DNA of 64,000 nucleotides from Variovorax sp. S12S4 (GTDB lineage: Bacteria > Pseudomonadota > Gammaproteobacteria > Burkholderiales > Burkholderiaceae_C). A program made the position numbers and the translations under genes. Numbering within the stretch: the stretch's first letter is position 1; every line of letters begins with the position of its first letter. Where the stretch lies: the NCBI RefSeq assembly GCF_023195515.1, contig NZ_JALPKR020000002.1, forward strand, positions 868,001 through 932,000, read 5' to 3'. The notes beneath the pieces are model-generated. The model made no database searches. It was not told the origin of the DNA and saw nothing but the letters and a program-made list of their open reading frames with translations. Below, one piece after another: positions 32,037 to 41,642 of this stretch.

Positions 32037-32980
32037 AGCACTTCGACGAAATCGCCACCCGCGAACCGCTGGCTTTTGCACGGCTCGTACCCGCGCTGCG
32101 AGCCGCCTTCGCCGCCGAGGCGCAGGTGCCACCGCGGCATGTGCACAGCATCGAGACGGCCGGCGGAAACAAGGGCACCGTGCTCATCATGCCGGCATGG
32201 AGCGACGCGGGGTTCCTCGGCATCAAGACCATCAACGTCTTTCCGGGCAACAGCGCGCGCGGCCTGCCCGGCCTGCATGCCACCTACGTGCTGTACGACG
32301 CGCGCACCGGCGTGCCGCTGGCGATGATGGACGGCAACGAGCTCACCGCGCGCCGCACGGCGGCCGCATCGGCGCTGGGCGCAGCGTTTCTGGCGCGGGC
32401 TGATGCACGCCGGCTGCTGGTGGTGGGCACCGGCCGCATCGCCAGGCTGCTGCCCGCCGCGCATGCGAGCGTGCGGCCCATCGACGAGGTGCAGGTGTGG
32501 AACCACCGGCCCGAAGGCGCCGAGGCCCTGGCCGCGCAGTGGCGCGAAGAGGGTTTGAATGCCCGTGCCGTCACCGCGCTCGAAGCGGCCGTGCGGCAAG
32601 CCGACATCGTGAGTTGCGCCACTCTCGCGACCGAGCCGCTGGTGCGCGGCGAATGGCTGAGCGCGGGCTCTCACCTGGACCTGATCGGCAGCTTCACCCC
32701 CGCCATGCGCGAGGCCGATGCCCGCTGCTTTGCGGGCGCGCGCACCTTCATCGACACCACCGAAGCATTGCAGAAAGCGGGCGAGCTGCTCGATGCAATG
32801 GCGGTCGGCACGCTGCGCGCCGATGAGGTGCAGGGCACGCTCGCCGCACTCTGCCGGGGCGAATGTGCGGGCCGCACAAGCAGCGGCGAGCGCACCGTTT
32901 TCAAGGCCGTGGGCAGCGCGCTCGAAGACCTGACGGCCTCCACGCTGGTCTGGCGGCATGCCGAATCGACGCCAGCCTAA
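32033..32980 (+). CDS. Ornithine cyclodeaminase/mu-crystallin family protein
   Basis: A 315-residue NAD(P)-dependent enzyme of the OCD family. Signatures: GGNKGTVLIMPAWSDAGFLG, the KTINVFPGN substrate loop, LMDGNELTARRTAA-type segment (here MMDGNELTARRTAAASALG) and the Rossmann motif VVGTGRIARLLPAA near residue 125. Members act as ornithine cyclodeaminase, alanine dehydrogenase or ketimine reductase. The exact reaction is not readable. It shares ATGA with the upstream hydrolase. Confidence 0.88.
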   Translation: MKHFDEIATREPLAFARLVPALRAAFAAEAQVPPRHVHSIETAGGNKGTVLIMPAWSDAGFLGIKTINVFPGNSARGLPGLHATYVLYDARTGVPLAMMDGNELTARRTAAASALGAAFLARADARRLLVVGTGRIARLLPAAHASVRPIDEVQVWNHRPEGAEALAAQWREEGLNARAVTALEAAVRQADIVSCATLATEPLVRGEWLSAGSHLDLIGSFTPAMREADARCFAGARTFIDTTEALQKAGELLDAMAVGTLRADEVQGTLAALCRGECAGRTSSGERTVFKAVGSALEDLTASTLVWRHAESTPA

Positions 32981-33115
32981 GGCTTAAGGCCTAGAAAACC
33001 GCGGCTGTTTGCCGGCATGGATAGCCATTTACTGACAAGCACATACGTCAAGCGGCTGATGGCACGCGTCTTGCGCCATGGCTAATCTGATGCCCATATT
33101 CCAGAGGCCAGCCCC

Positions 33116-33367
33116 ATGCTCACCATTCTTCAGAAAGCCACCATCCTCAGCAAAGCCGGTTTCGAGGTTCCCGCCTGCCCGGCCGAAGACCCGTCGGCAA
33201 ACTCGACCAGCGTGGTTTCGCAAAAGATGCACGAATGGGGCAAGGCCATCGAGACGATGTACGTGGCCTACGTGGCAGCCCGCGCGGCCAAGAGCCTGCG
33301 GGACGCCGAAGAGTCGCGCCAGACGGACATGCTGCGGCGGCTTTCGTTGACCGCCTGGGCTGCGTAA
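33116..33367 (+). CDS. Small hypothetical protein
   Basis: An 83-residue frame, MLTILQKATILSKAGFEVPACPAEDPSANSTSV..., with a well-placed ribosome site (AGAGG, 8 nt before the ATG) and a helical second half, HEWGKAIETMYVAYVAARAA, rich in Ala and charged residues. It has no recognised domain and no signal peptide. The 135 bp before it contain no other gene. Coding is plausible from codon composition and the ribosome site; function is unknown. Confidence 0.5.
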   Translation: MLTILQKATILSKAGFEVPACPAEDPSANSTSVVSQKMHEWGKAIETMYVAYVAARAAKSLRDAEESRQTDMLRRLSLTAWAA

Positions 33368-33410
33368 GGCGCATTCGCCCTTTCGCCAGCCGCCCGGGCC
33401 GCGTCAGCGC

Positions 33411-35201
33411 TCAGCCGAAGGTGAACGCGTAGGCCTGCGCGCCCGCGTCCAGAAACTCGATCTCGAACAGCCTGTCTTTCCCGTCAGTCCCATTGGTGGC
33501 TTGGCGCACCAGCTGATAGAGCTTCTGCGCATCGACGACCCCATAGCCCTGCGCGTCGGTGTCGGCGCCATGATCCGCCAGCGGCGGCTTGCCATCCACC
33601 AGCACCCTGAAGCGCACCGGCTTGCCGTTGGCCGAGGGGCCGAGCACCAGGTGCAGGTCGCGCGCCTGAAAGCGATAGGCGATGCGGCCGTTCGCACTGT
33701 TGAGCACCGCGCGCTCGGCCTCCACGGTCCAGTCGCCGGCCAGCGCCCACTGATTGGTGCGCAGCGAAGAAGCCGCCTGGTAGACCTTTGCATGATCTCG
33801 CACCACACCGCCGGGCGAGGCAAAACCGTGCGCGCGCTCGTGGCCCAGGTAGGTTTCGCCGGACAAGGCGGGCTCGGGGCCGGGCTGTGCCTGGGTACCC
33901 TGGCCCGAGGGAGCGACCAGCCCGGCAGGCACGCGAGCCTGTCCGGCCTCGGCCAGCAGTTGCTGGATGACTTGTTCGGCCTTGTCGTAGCGGCCCTCGC
34001 CGAACTGGTGATGGCGGACACGGCCCTCGGCATCGACGAAGTAGAACGCGGGCCAGGCGCGGTTGCCGAAGGCGCGCCAGATCGCGAAGTCGTTGTCCGT
34101 GGCTACGGGAAAGCCGATGCCCAGGTCCTTGGTCGCGCGGCGCACGTTGGCCGAGCGTTTTTCGAACGCGAACTCCGGCGTGTGGACGCCCAGCACGACG
34201 AGGCCCGCGTCCTTGTACTTCTCGGCCCATGCATTCAGGTAGGGCAGCGTGCGCAGGCAGTTGATGCACGAATAGGTCCAGAAGTCGACCAGCACCACCT
34301 TGCCGCGCAGCGCCTCGGGCGTGAGCGGCGGGGAGTTGATCCATTCGGTGGCGCCGGCCAGAGAAGGAAAGTTGCCCTCGACCCTGAGTTCGCGCGCAGG
34401 CACGGCGGCCGGGCGGTTGTCCGACACCCGCACGAAGCCCGCGTCTTCCTGCGCGGCAACCGGCTCCCCATGCGGCTTGCCGGGCTTGATCTTGTCCACC
34501 AGCGCCTGCTCCAGCGCCGAGGTGGTGCCGACCGACAGGCGCGCGAGCAGGCCGGTGTCCAGCCCCAGCGCGATGGCGCCCACGCCCACCAGCACGGCCG
34601 CGCCGGCGGCTCGCCGCACCCATTCGCCGCCATGCAGCGACCGCTTCATGACCGAGAACACGCGCCCGCCGAACAGCAGCGCGGCCGCCAGCGACGTGCA
34701 GGCACCCGCGGCATAGGCCAGCAGCAGAAGCGAGGTACCCACGCTCGCGCCATTGAGCGCCGCGCCGGTCAGGATAAGGCCGAGGATCGGGCCCGCGCAC
34801 GGTGCCCAGAGCAGGCCGGTGCCCACGCCCAGCATCAGCGGGGAAAACACCGCGCTCGGCGCCGCATTGCCTTGCGGCTCGGACATGCGCATGCCCAGCG
34901 CCACCAAGGGGCGGGTCATGCGGTCGGCGACGCTTGGAAACAGCAGCGTCACCCCGAACAGCGCGAGCATCGCAATGGCGGCATAGCGCCCGTACTCGTT
35001 GAGCGTGACGATCCAGCCGCCGCCCACCGCCGCCAGGGTGGCAACGGCGGCAAAGGCCAGCGCCATGCCCACCAGCATCGGCAGGCCGTGCGAGCGAAAC
35101 GGGCGGTCGGCGCGTGCGAACACGAATGGCAGCACCGGCAGGATGCAGGGGCTCAATATGGTGAGCACCCCGCCCAGGTAGGCGATGAGGAGGATGAGCA
35201 T
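33411..35201 (-). CDS. dipZ: DipZ: CcdA-type reductant conduit fused to TlpA-like thioredoxin
   Basis: A 596-residue fusion. Residues 1-235 are a six-segment CcdA/DsbD-beta membrane domain with the two redox prolines-cysteines (LSPCILPVLP and WAPCAGPI). Residues 280-425 are a TlpA/ResA-like periplasmic thioredoxin domain with the active site SCINCL after VVLVDFWTY. The last 150 residues form a carbohydrate-binding-like C-terminal domain (DWTVEAERAVLNSANGRIAY). It carries electrons from cytoplasmic thioredoxin to extracytoplasmic targets. It is followed by a sensor kinase on the same strand (28 bp away). Confidence 0.9.
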   Translation of the reverse strand: MLILLIAYLGGVLTILSPCILPVLPFVFARADRPFRSHGLPMLVGMALAFAAVATLAAVGGGWIVTLNEYGRYAAIAMLALFGVTLLFPSVADRMTRPLVALGMRMSEPQGNAAPSAVFSPLMLGVGTGLLWAPCAGPILGLILTGAALNGASVGTSLLLLAYAAGACTSLAAALLFGGRVFSVMKRSLHGGEWVRRAAGAAVLVGVGAIALGLDTGLLARLSVGTTSALEQALVDKIKPGKPHGEPVAAQEDAGFVRVSDNRPAAVPARELRVEGNFPSLAGATEWINSPPLTPEALRGKVVLVDFWTYSCINCLRTLPYLNAWAEKYKDAGLVVLGVHTPEFAFEKRSANVRRATKDLGIGFPVATDNDFAIWRAFGNRAWPAFYFVDAEGRVRHHQFGEGRYDKAEQVIQQLLAEAGQARVPAGLVAPSGQGTQAQPGPEPALSGETYLGHERAHGFASPGGVVRDHAKVYQAASSLRTNQWALAGDWTVEAERAVLNSANGRIAYRFQARDLHLVLGPSANGKPVRFRVLVDGKPPLADHGADTDAQGYGVVDAQKLYQLVRQATNGTDGKDRLFEIEFLDAGAQAYAFTFG

Positions 35202-35229
35202 GATCGGGGTCGTCCGTGAAAAGATGTGT

Positions 35230-36606
35230 TCAGTGCGCGGGCGCGGTGCCCAGCGTGAGCCGGGCTTCCAGCCCGCCTTCGGCGCGGTTGTTCAGCGTGA
35301 GCTCGGCGCCCATGGCCATGGCAAGCTGGTGCGCAATGGCCAGGCCCAGGCCGGTGCCGCCGGTGCTGCGGTTGCGCGAGCTCTCGACGCGGTAGAAGGG
35401 CTTGAGCACCGCTTCGAGCTCGTCGGGCGGAATGCCCGGTCCGTTGTCGAGCACGGCCACCACCAGCTTGCCGCCCTCGGCATGCACCTGCACGCGCACG
35501 TCGGTGCCGAACTTCAGCGCGTTGTCGATCAGGTTCATCAAGATCCTGCGCAGCGCGTTGGGTCGGCTCACGATGGGCGCGCCGGCCTTGCCTTCGAGCC
35601 GCACCTGCTGGCCCACGTCTTCATAGTCGGCCACCATGCTCTCGAGCAGCGCGTCGGCGTCGATGCGCAGCGGCGGCTCGGTCGCGCCGTGCAGCGTGCG
35701 TGCGTAGGTAACGCCCTCGCGCACAAGGGAGTTCATGGCGTCCAGGTCTTGCCGGAACTTCTCGCGGTCGTGCTCGTTGTCCATCAGGTCGGTGCGAAGG
35801 CGCATGCGCGTGATGGGCGTCTGCAGGTCGTGCGAAATGGCCGCCAAGATCTCGACGCGCTCGGCCATGTAGCCGGCGATGCGCTGCTGCATGGCGTTGA
35901 ACGCGCGTGCCGCATGCGCAACTTCGCTGGGCCCGTCTTCCGCGAGCGCCTGGCCTTTGAGGTCAGGCCCGAGCTCATCGGCGGCGGCGGACAGTTGCGC
36001 AAGCGGCCGCGTGACCAGCCTCACCGCATACCATGCGCAAATGGCCAGCACCAGCAGTTGAACGACCAGCAGCCACATCACCCAGCCCGACACAGGCATG
36101 CCCACGCGCCTGGCATGCACCACCACGGTAGACCCATCACCCAGCCGCACCTGGATCTGCAGCCCCTCGGGCGGCCAGGCCACCTCTCCCACCTTGACGA
36201 TCTCGAACGGGCGCATCGCTTCCACGATGGCGGCGGCAAACTGGCGCGAAGCGGGCGAGCCGGGCTCGGTACCCTCCGCGCTGCCGCCCAGCACAAAGCG
36301 GTAGTTGCGCCGCTCCAGCCGGTCGAGCCAGCTTGCGCGCTCGGCCGCGGGAAGGCGGTCGAGAATGGCGACCGAGCTGGCGATGTCGCGCTCGATGCCG
36401 ATCATCATCAGCTCGCGAAGCGCCATGTTCCGCTCGTAGCGAATCGCGGCGAAAGTGAGCAGTTGCGCAACGGCCAGGCCCACCACGATGATCAGCGTCA
36501 CGCGGTAGAACAGCGAACCCGGCAGCAGCCTGCGCCACCCCTTGGCGGCATTCGCGACATTCGCGGCACGGGCCGTGTTCGCAGAAGGGTTCGCAGGAGT
36601 GGGCAT
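35230..36606 (-). CDS. EnvZ/OmpR-type sensor histidine kinase
   Basis: A 458-residue kinase. Two membrane segments (YRVTLIIVVGLAVAQLLTF near residue 35 and VMWLLVVQLLVLAICAWYA near 175) flank a periplasmic sensor of about 120 residues. HAMP then DHp with H-box AAISHDLQTPITRMRL, N-box NLIDNALKFG, G1 DNGPGIPP, and G2 GGTGLGLAIAH follow. The cognate response regulator is probably the gene at 37268-38008, on the opposite strand beyond ohr. Context points to redox or peroxide stress as the signal. Confidence 0.9.
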   Translation of the reverse strand: MPTPANPSANTARAANVANAAKGWRRLLPGSLFYRVTLIIVVGLAVAQLLTFAAIRYERNMALRELMMIGIERDIASSVAILDRLPAAERASWLDRLERRNYRFVLGGSAEGTEPGSPASRQFAAAIVEAMRPFEIVKVGEVAWPPEGLQIQVRLGDGSTVVVHARRVGMPVSGWVMWLLVVQLLVLAICAWYAVRLVTRPLAQLSAAADELGPDLKGQALAEDGPSEVAHAARAFNAMQQRIAGYMAERVEILAAISHDLQTPITRMRLRTDLMDNEHDREKFRQDLDAMNSLVREGVTYARTLHGATEPPLRIDADALLESMVADYEDVGQQVRLEGKAGAPIVSRPNALRRILMNLIDNALKFGTDVRVQVHAEGGKLVVAVLDNGPGIPPDELEAVLKPFYRVESSRNRSTGGTGLGLAIAHQLAMAMGAELTLNNRAEGGLEARLTLGTAPAH

Positions 36607-36638
36607 GGGCGCTTTCTTCTATGGGCGGCGTGACCGGG

Positions 36639-37058
36639 TCACACCAGGTTGATGGCAACGTCGATGTTGCCTCGTGTGGCCTTGGAGTATGGGCAGGTCT
36701 GGTGCGCCGCGTCGGTCAGGGCCTGTGCCACTTCGCGGTCCAGGCCCGGCAGGCTCACGTTCAGGCGCGCCTGCAAGAAATACTCGCCGCCGGCCATGCC
36801 CAGGTCGACTTCCGCGTCCACCGCCAGGTCGGACGGCAGCGTGACCTTCATCTTGCCGGCCGCCTTGCCCATGGCGCCGATGAAGCAGGCGGACCAGCCG
36901 GCGGCAAACAGCTGCTCGGGGTTGGTGCCGGCGCCGGCGCTGCCGGGCGAAGAAAGCTTGATGTCCAGGCGGCCGTCGGAGCTGCGCGCTTCGCCGTCGC
37001 GGCCGCCTGAAGAGGTGTGGGTCTTGCCGGTGTAGAGGACTTTTTCGATGCGGGTCAT
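36639..37058 (-). CDS. ohr: Organic hydroperoxide resistance protein Ohr
   Basis: A 139-residue Ohr/OsmC-fold peroxidase. The two reactive Cys are in GWSACFIGAM and HQTCPYSKATRGN, as in Ohr rather than OsmC. The family start TRIEKVLYTGKTHTSSGGRDG is clear, with ATG at 37058. It reduces organic and lipid hydroperoxides using lipoyl-protein thiols. Unusually, there is no ohrR repressor beside it; instead it lies between a sensor kinase and a response regulator and has an element upstream shared with the thioredoxin gene. Confidence 0.93.
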   Translation of the reverse strand: MTRIEKVLYTGKTHTSSGGRDGEARSSDGRLDIKLSSPGSAGAGTNPEQLFAAGWSACFIGAMGKAAGKMKVTLPSDLAVDAEVDLGMAGGEYFLQARLNVSLPGLDREVAQALTDAAHQTCPYSKATRGNIDVAINLV

Positions 37059-37137
37059 GGTGATTCCTTGATGGAGGTTGACATACGTTGGTTTGCGAAC
37101 GAACGGATTGTTGGGCCGCCCCTGCCCTGCCAAACCG

Positions 37138-37188
37138 CATTGCGTATGCCTATGTATCCGCGCAAGAAATCAACACACTACGTTTCAC
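37138..37188. promoter_or_regulatory. Conserved regulatory element, copy 1 (ohr/response regulator)
   Basis: CATTGCGTATGCC (37138-37150) and CAACACACTACGTT (37171-37184) also occur, with nearly the same spacing (33 versus 34 bp), upstream of the thioredoxin gene at 38759-38806. The spacer also shares TGT.TC and GAAA/GGAAA blocks. The element sits between ohr and the divergent response-regulator gene. Confidence 0.65.
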
Positions 37189-37267
37189 TGTTCGCAGCCT
37201 TCGGGCGGCGGTGACGCTACATTGCGGCTGCGGCGCCTTCCGCGCCATCCTTCTCCTGTTCACTGCC

Positions 37268-38008
<741 letters not shown>

Positions 38009-38095
38009 CCGACGCAATGCACTGGCAGTTGGTCGGGTTGCGCACCTCGTGCGCCACGCCGCCCGCAAAAAAAAGCAGCGCAAACCAGAGCTTCT

Positions 38096-38680
38096 TCATT
38101 TGGCGCTCCCGCCCGGCGCCGAGGCAGCGGCCGCAACGGCCGAAGGTTCCGCAAGCAGCGCCTGGATCTTCTTCTCGGTGGCGCCGTAGCTGCCTTCGCC
38201 AAAGTGCGAGTAGGCGATGCGCCCCTCCTTGTCGATCAGGTACACAGCGGGCCAGTACTGGTTGTTGAAGGCCCGCCAGGTGCCGTAGCTGTTGTCCTGC
38301 GCTACGGCGTGCTTGATCTGCAGGCGCTGGATGGCGTCCTTCACGTTCTTCGTCGATTTCTCGAACGCGAACTCGGGCGTGTGCACGCCCACCACGGTCA
38401 GGCCCTTGTCCTTGTACTTCTCGTGCCACTCCTTCACGTGCGGCAGGTGGTTGAGGCAGTTGATGCAGGTGTAGGTCCAGAAGTCGACCAGCACCACCTG
38501 GCCGCGCAGCGCTTCGAGCTTGAGCGGTGGCGAGTTGAGCCATGTGTCGATGTTCTGGAACTCCGGCGCGGGGCGCACCACGCCCGCGGGCGTGTCGCCG
38601 CCGAGCCGTGGCGCGGCAAACGTCAAGGCGCCCACCGATGCGGCAATGGCCGCACCGATGGCAATGAGGGAGAGCTTCAT
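38096..38680 (-). CDS. Periplasmic TlpA-like thioredoxin-family protein
   Basis: A 194-residue exported thioredoxin-fold protein. The N-terminus MKLSLIAIGAAIAASVGAL is a signal peptide or anchor; the redox site TCINCL follows VVLVDFWTY. Its domain is a clear paralog of the thioredoxin domain inside DipZ (shared VVLVDFWTY.CINCL, KYKD.GL.V.GVHTPEFAFEK and FGEG.Y). The ATG at 38680 follows AGGAACCACC. It probably receives electrons from DipZ or acts in parallel under the same regulator. Confidence 0.88.
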   Translation of the reverse strand: MKLSLIAIGAAIAASVGALTFAAPRLGGDTPAGVVRPAPEFQNIDTWLNSPPLKLEALRGQVVLVDFWTYTCINCLNHLPHVKEWHEKYKDKGLTVVGVHTPEFAFEKSTKNVKDAIQRLQIKHAVAQDNSYGTWRAFNNQYWPAVYLIDKEGRIAYSHFGEGSYGATEKKIQALLAEPSAVAAAASAPGGSAK

Positions 38681-38758
38681 GGTGGTTCCTTCGTGCGATG
38701 CGCAAGGGCGCAGTTGATGACCTGTGGATTGTTTTTCGCCCACCGGCCACACGGCCCA

Positions 38759-38810
38759 CATTGCGTATGCCACTGTGTCGAGATTGGGAAACCAACACAC
38801 TACGTTGCAC
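38759..38810. promoter_or_regulatory. Conserved regulatory element, copy 2 (thioredoxin gene)
   Basis: CATTGCGTATGCC (38759-38771) and CAACACACTACGTT (38793-38806) repeat the blocks found upstream of ohr, in the same orientation relative to the minus-strand gene. It lies about 80-130 bp upstream of the thioredoxin start. Confidence 0.65.
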
Positions 38811-38883
38811 AACGACGGTCGCCCCGCGCCTGGCTTCGGAGCGCCGATCACCCATGAGTCGCAGGGCTTCTCGATCCGTCGGC

Positions 38884-38914
38884 TTGACCTCAAGTTAGGT
38901 TGAGGAAGCACATT
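38884..38914 (+). promoter_or_regulatory. SoxR-box promoter of small downstream gene
   Basis: CCTCAAGTTAGGTTGAGG (38888-38905) is the SoxR operator with perfect arms CCTCAA/TTGAGG. A -35 TTGACC (38884-38889) and a -10-like CACATT (38909-38914) are separated by 19 bp, the long spacer typical of MerR-family activation. The predicted transcript would begin about at the ATG of the next gene. The soxR gene is 250 bp away. Confidence 0.85.
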
Positions 38915-38921
38915 GCGTCGC

Positions 38922-39155
38922 ATGAACAGTGACCAGCAACCCTCCAGCCGTCCAGGCCGCATCGAGCAGGCGCTCGAAATCCATCGAAGCATTGCCGCAT
39001 GCAATGAGTACCTTGCACGCAGCGACAACGTTCATTCGTTGACGGCGGCATTGATGCTGCCTTGCTACCGCGTCGAGTTCGGCCGGCTGACGCTCGCGAT
39101 GTCTGCCGCGGAGAAGAACGAGCTGATGTCGTTGCTCCCCGCTGGGACGCAGTGA
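38922..39155 (+). CDS. Small SoxR-regulated hypothetical protein
   Basis: A 77-residue protein (MNSDQQPSSRPGRIEQALEI...) of unknown function with one Cys in IAACNEYL and one in MLPCYRVEFG. The SoxR-type promoter immediately upstream predicts transcription starting within a base or two of the ATG, so the mRNA could be leaderless. A TTG at 38913 with GAGG 7 nt before it is an alternative start if a longer transcript exists. The frame is convergent with soxR (10 bp between stops). Confidence 0.6.
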   Translation: MNSDQQPSSRPGRIEQALEIHRSIAACNEYLARSDNVHSLTAALMLPCYRVEFGRLTLAMSAAEKNELMSLLPAGTQ

Positions 39156-39165
39156 CGCGGCGTTC

Positions 39166-39654
39166 TCAGTCTTGCGCGGGCTCGAGCCTGACCATCAGTC
39201 GGCGTGCGCCCGGCCCTTGCGATGCCAGCTTGTCGGCGGGATTGCGGAGGCGGCATCGGTCGATGGACAGGCAGCCGCAGCCGATGCAGTCGTCCAGCGT
39301 GTCGCGCAGCTTCTTGAGCTGGGCCATGCGCTCGTCCAGCTCTGCGCGCCACGCGGCCGAAAGCCGTGCCCAGTCGGCTCGGCTGGGCGCGGCGGAGGTG
39401 GGGAGCGTGGCAAGGGCGTCGGCAATGTCGGCCAGCGCAATGCCGACGCGCTGCGCCACGCGGATGAAGGCCACCCGCCGGAGTACGTCACGTGCATAGC
39501 GGCGGTGGTTGCTCGGCGCCCGATGGCTCGCAATGAGCCCCTTCGACTCGTAGAAATGAAGGGTGGACACGGGCACCCCACTGCGCTGCGCGACCTCGCC
39601 CACCGAAAGGGTGGCGGAAAAGTCGGGCGGTTCTGCTGGCTTGGATTTCTTCAT
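39166..39654 (-). CDS. soxR: Redox-sensitive activator SoxR
   Basis: A 162-residue MerR-family regulator. The N-terminal HTH is SVGEVAQRSGVPVSTLHFYE, and the C-terminal 2Fe-2S ligands are CIGCGCLSIDRC (C-x2-C-x-C-x5-C), diagnostic of SoxR. It senses redox-cycling compounds through cluster oxidation. A SoxR box lies 14 bp before its own start and another before the divergent small gene at 38922. No soxS is expected outside enteric bacteria. Confidence 0.94.
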   Translation of the reverse strand: MKKSKPAEPPDFSATLSVGEVAQRSGVPVSTLHFYESKGLIASHRAPSNHRRYARDVLRRVAFIRVAQRVGIALADIADALATLPTSAAPSRADWARLSAAWRAELDERMAQLKKLRDTLDDCIGCGCLSIDRCRLRNPADKLASQGPGARRLMVRLEPAQD

Positions 39655-39667
39655 CGAGACCTCTCGA

Positions 39668-39685
39668 TCTCGACTTTAGTTGAGG
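39668..39685 (-). promoter_or_regulatory. Second SoxR box, before soxR
   Basis: Read on the minus strand CCTCAACTAAAGTCGAGA keeps the left arm CCTCAA and matches four of six positions of the right arm TTGAGG (TCGAGA). It lies 14 bp upstream of the soxR start, a position suited to autoregulation. Confidence 0.6.
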
Positions 39686-39751
39686 TTTTTCTTCCCTCAA
39701 AAACCCGCGCGGCGAATCAGGCCACGCAGCAGACCGCGCAGCGGTGGTTCG

Positions 39752-40957
39752 TCAGACGCGTTCCAGGATCACGGCAATGCCCTGCCCCACGCCGATGCAC
39801 ATGGTGCACAGCGCATAGCGTCCGCCGCCCTTATGCAGCTGGTTCACCGCGGTGGTGGCAAGGCGCGCGCCGCTGGCGCCCAGCGGATGGCCGAGCGCAA
39901 TGGCGCCGCCGTTGATGTTGACGCGCGCGTCGTCGTCCTTCAGGCCGAGCAGGCGCAGCACGGCAAGGCCCTGGGCCGCGAAGGCTTCGTTGAGTTCGAT
40001 GACGTCGATCTGGTCGATGGTGAGGCCGGTGAGCGCCAGCACCTTTTGAGTGGCAGGCGCGGGGCCGATGCCCATCACGCGCGGCGCAACGCCGGCGGTG
40101 GCCATGCCGACCACGCGGGCGCGCGGTGTGAGCCCGTGCTTGGCGGCGCTGGCTTCGTCGGCCAGCAGCAGCGCGCAGGCGCCGTCGTTCACGCCGCTGG
40201 CGTTGCCGGCGGTCACGGTGCCGTCGGGGCGCACCACGCCCTTGAGCTTGGCGAGCGATTCCAGGCTGGTTTCGCGCGGATGCTCGTCCTTGTTGACGAT
40301 GAGCGCATCGCCCTTCTTCTGCGGCACGGTCACGGGCACGATCTCGGCGTCGAAGAAGCCGGACTTCTGCGAGGCCACGGCGCGCAGTTGCGAGTTGAGC
40401 GCCATCAGGTCTTGCGCCTCGCGCTCGATCTTGTAGTCGGTGGCCACGTTCTCGGCCGTCTCGGGCATGGAGTCGACGCCGTACTGCGCCTTCATGAGCT
40501 TGTTGACGAAGCGCCAGCCGATGGTGGTGTCGTACACCGCGTTGTTGCGGCTGAAGGCGCTTTCGGCCTTGGGCATGACAAACGGTGCCCGGCTCATGCT
40601 TTCCACGCCGCCGGCGATCATCAGCCCGGCTTCACCGGCGCGGATGGCGCGCGCCGCGGTGCCCACCGCATCGAGGCCCGAGCCGCACAAGCGGTTGATG
40701 GTGGCGCCGCCGAGCTCGATAGGCAGGCCCGCCAGCAGCGCCGACATGCGCGCGACGTTGCGGTTGTCTTCGCCGGCCTGGTTGGCGCAGCCGTAGAGCA
40801 CATCGCTCACGGCTTGCCAGTCGACGTTCTTGTTGCGTTCCATCAGCGCCTTGAGGGGCACGGCGCCGAGGTCGTCGGTGCGCACGCTGCTGAGCGAACC
40901 GCCGTAGCGGCCGAAGGGGGTACGAACGGCGTCGCAGATGAAGGCTTGGTTGGTCAT
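39752..40957 (-). CDS. pcaF: 3-oxoadipyl-CoA thiolase PcaF
   Basis: A 401-residue thiolase that cleaves beta-ketoadipyl-CoA to succinyl-CoA and acetyl-CoA. The nucleophilic Cys is in [11 protein letters not shown], and the C-terminal motifs are [19 protein letters not shown] (His) and [10 protein letters not shown] (second Cys). The start [18 protein letters not shown] matches PcaF proteins. It is 31 bp after pcaJ on the same strand, which supports PcaF over the closely related PaaJ. Confidence 0.9.
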   Translation of the reverse strand: MTNQAFICDAVRTPFGRYGGSLSSVRTDDLGAVPLKALMERNKNVDWQAVSDVLYGCANQAGEDNRNVARMSALLAGLPIELGGATINRLCGSGLDAVGTAARAIRAGEAGLMIAGGVESMSRAPFVMPKAESAFSRNNAVYDTTIGWRFVNKLMKAQYGVDSMPETAENVATDYKIEREAQDLMALNSQLRAVASQKSGFFDAEIVPVTVPQKKGDALIVNKDEHPRETSLESLAKLKGVVRPDGTVTAGNASGVNDGACALLLADEASAAKHGLTPRARVVGMATAGVAPRVMGIGPAPATQKVLALTGLTIDQIDVIELNEAFAAQGLAVLRLLGLKDDDARVNINGGAIALGHPLGASGARLATTAVNQLHKGGGRYALCTMCIGVGQGIAVILERV

Positions 40958-40988
40958 GTCTTTTGTCTCAAAAGTGAACGAATCCGCT

Positions 40989-41642
40989 TCAGGCGGCAAT
41001 GGGAAGGCCCACGAGCTTCTCGAGTTCTTCTCGGCTGAGGCCGTCGACCAGGTCGACGAGCTTCAGGCCCTGGGGCGTGCATTCGAGCGTAGCAAGGTCG
41101 GAGTACACCCGCTTCACGCAGCCGATGCCGGTGAGCGGATAGGTGCATTCCTGCACCAGCTTGCTCACGCCCTGCTTGGTGAGCAGGTCCATCATCACCC
41201 AGGTCTGCTTGGCGCCGATGGCCAGGTCCATGGCACCGCCGACAGCGGGAATGGCGTCTTTCTCGCCGGTGTGCCAGTTGGCAAGGTCGCCCGTGGCCGA
41301 CACCTGGAAGGCGCCGAGCACGCAAATGTCGAGATGGCCGCCGCGCATCATCGCGAAGCTGTCGGCATGGTGAAAGAACGAGCCGCCCGGCAGCAGCGTG
41401 ACGGGCTGCTTGCCGGCATTGATGAGGTCGTAGTCTTCTTCGCCGGCCGCGGGCGCGGGGCCCATGCCGAGAATGCCGTTCTCGCTTTGCAGGATGACCT
41501 CGCGGCCTGCTGGCAGGTGGTTGGCCACGAGCGTGGGCTGGCCGATGCCCAGGTTGACGACGGCGCCGTCGAAGATGTCCTGCGCCACGCGGGCGGCGAG
41601 CTGGTCCTTGGTGCGACGTTGGTAAGTGCTGCTCATGTTCAT
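40989..41642 (-). CDS. pcaJ: 3-oxoadipate CoA-transferase subunit B
   Basis: A 217-residue beta subunit of the CoA-transferase that activates beta-ketoadipate with succinyl-CoA. The catalytic Glu is in the motif LQSENGILGMGP. Other family blocks are LGIGQPTLVANHLP, GGAMDLAIGAKQTWVMMDL and PLTGIGCVKRVYSDLATLE. The ATG at 41642 overlaps the pcaI stop (ATGA); an in-frame ATG two codons later (41636) is an alternative. Confidence 0.92.
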   Translation of the reverse strand: MNMSSTYQRRTKDQLAARVAQDIFDGAVVNLGIGQPTLVANHLPAGREVILQSENGILGMGPAPAAGEEDYDLINAGKQPVTLLPGGSFFHHADSFAMMRGGHLDICVLGAFQVSATGDLANWHTGEKDAIPAVGGAMDLAIGAKQTWVMMDLLTKQGVSKLVQECTYPLTGIGCVKRVYSDLATLECTPQGLKLVDLVDGLSREELEKLVGLPIAA

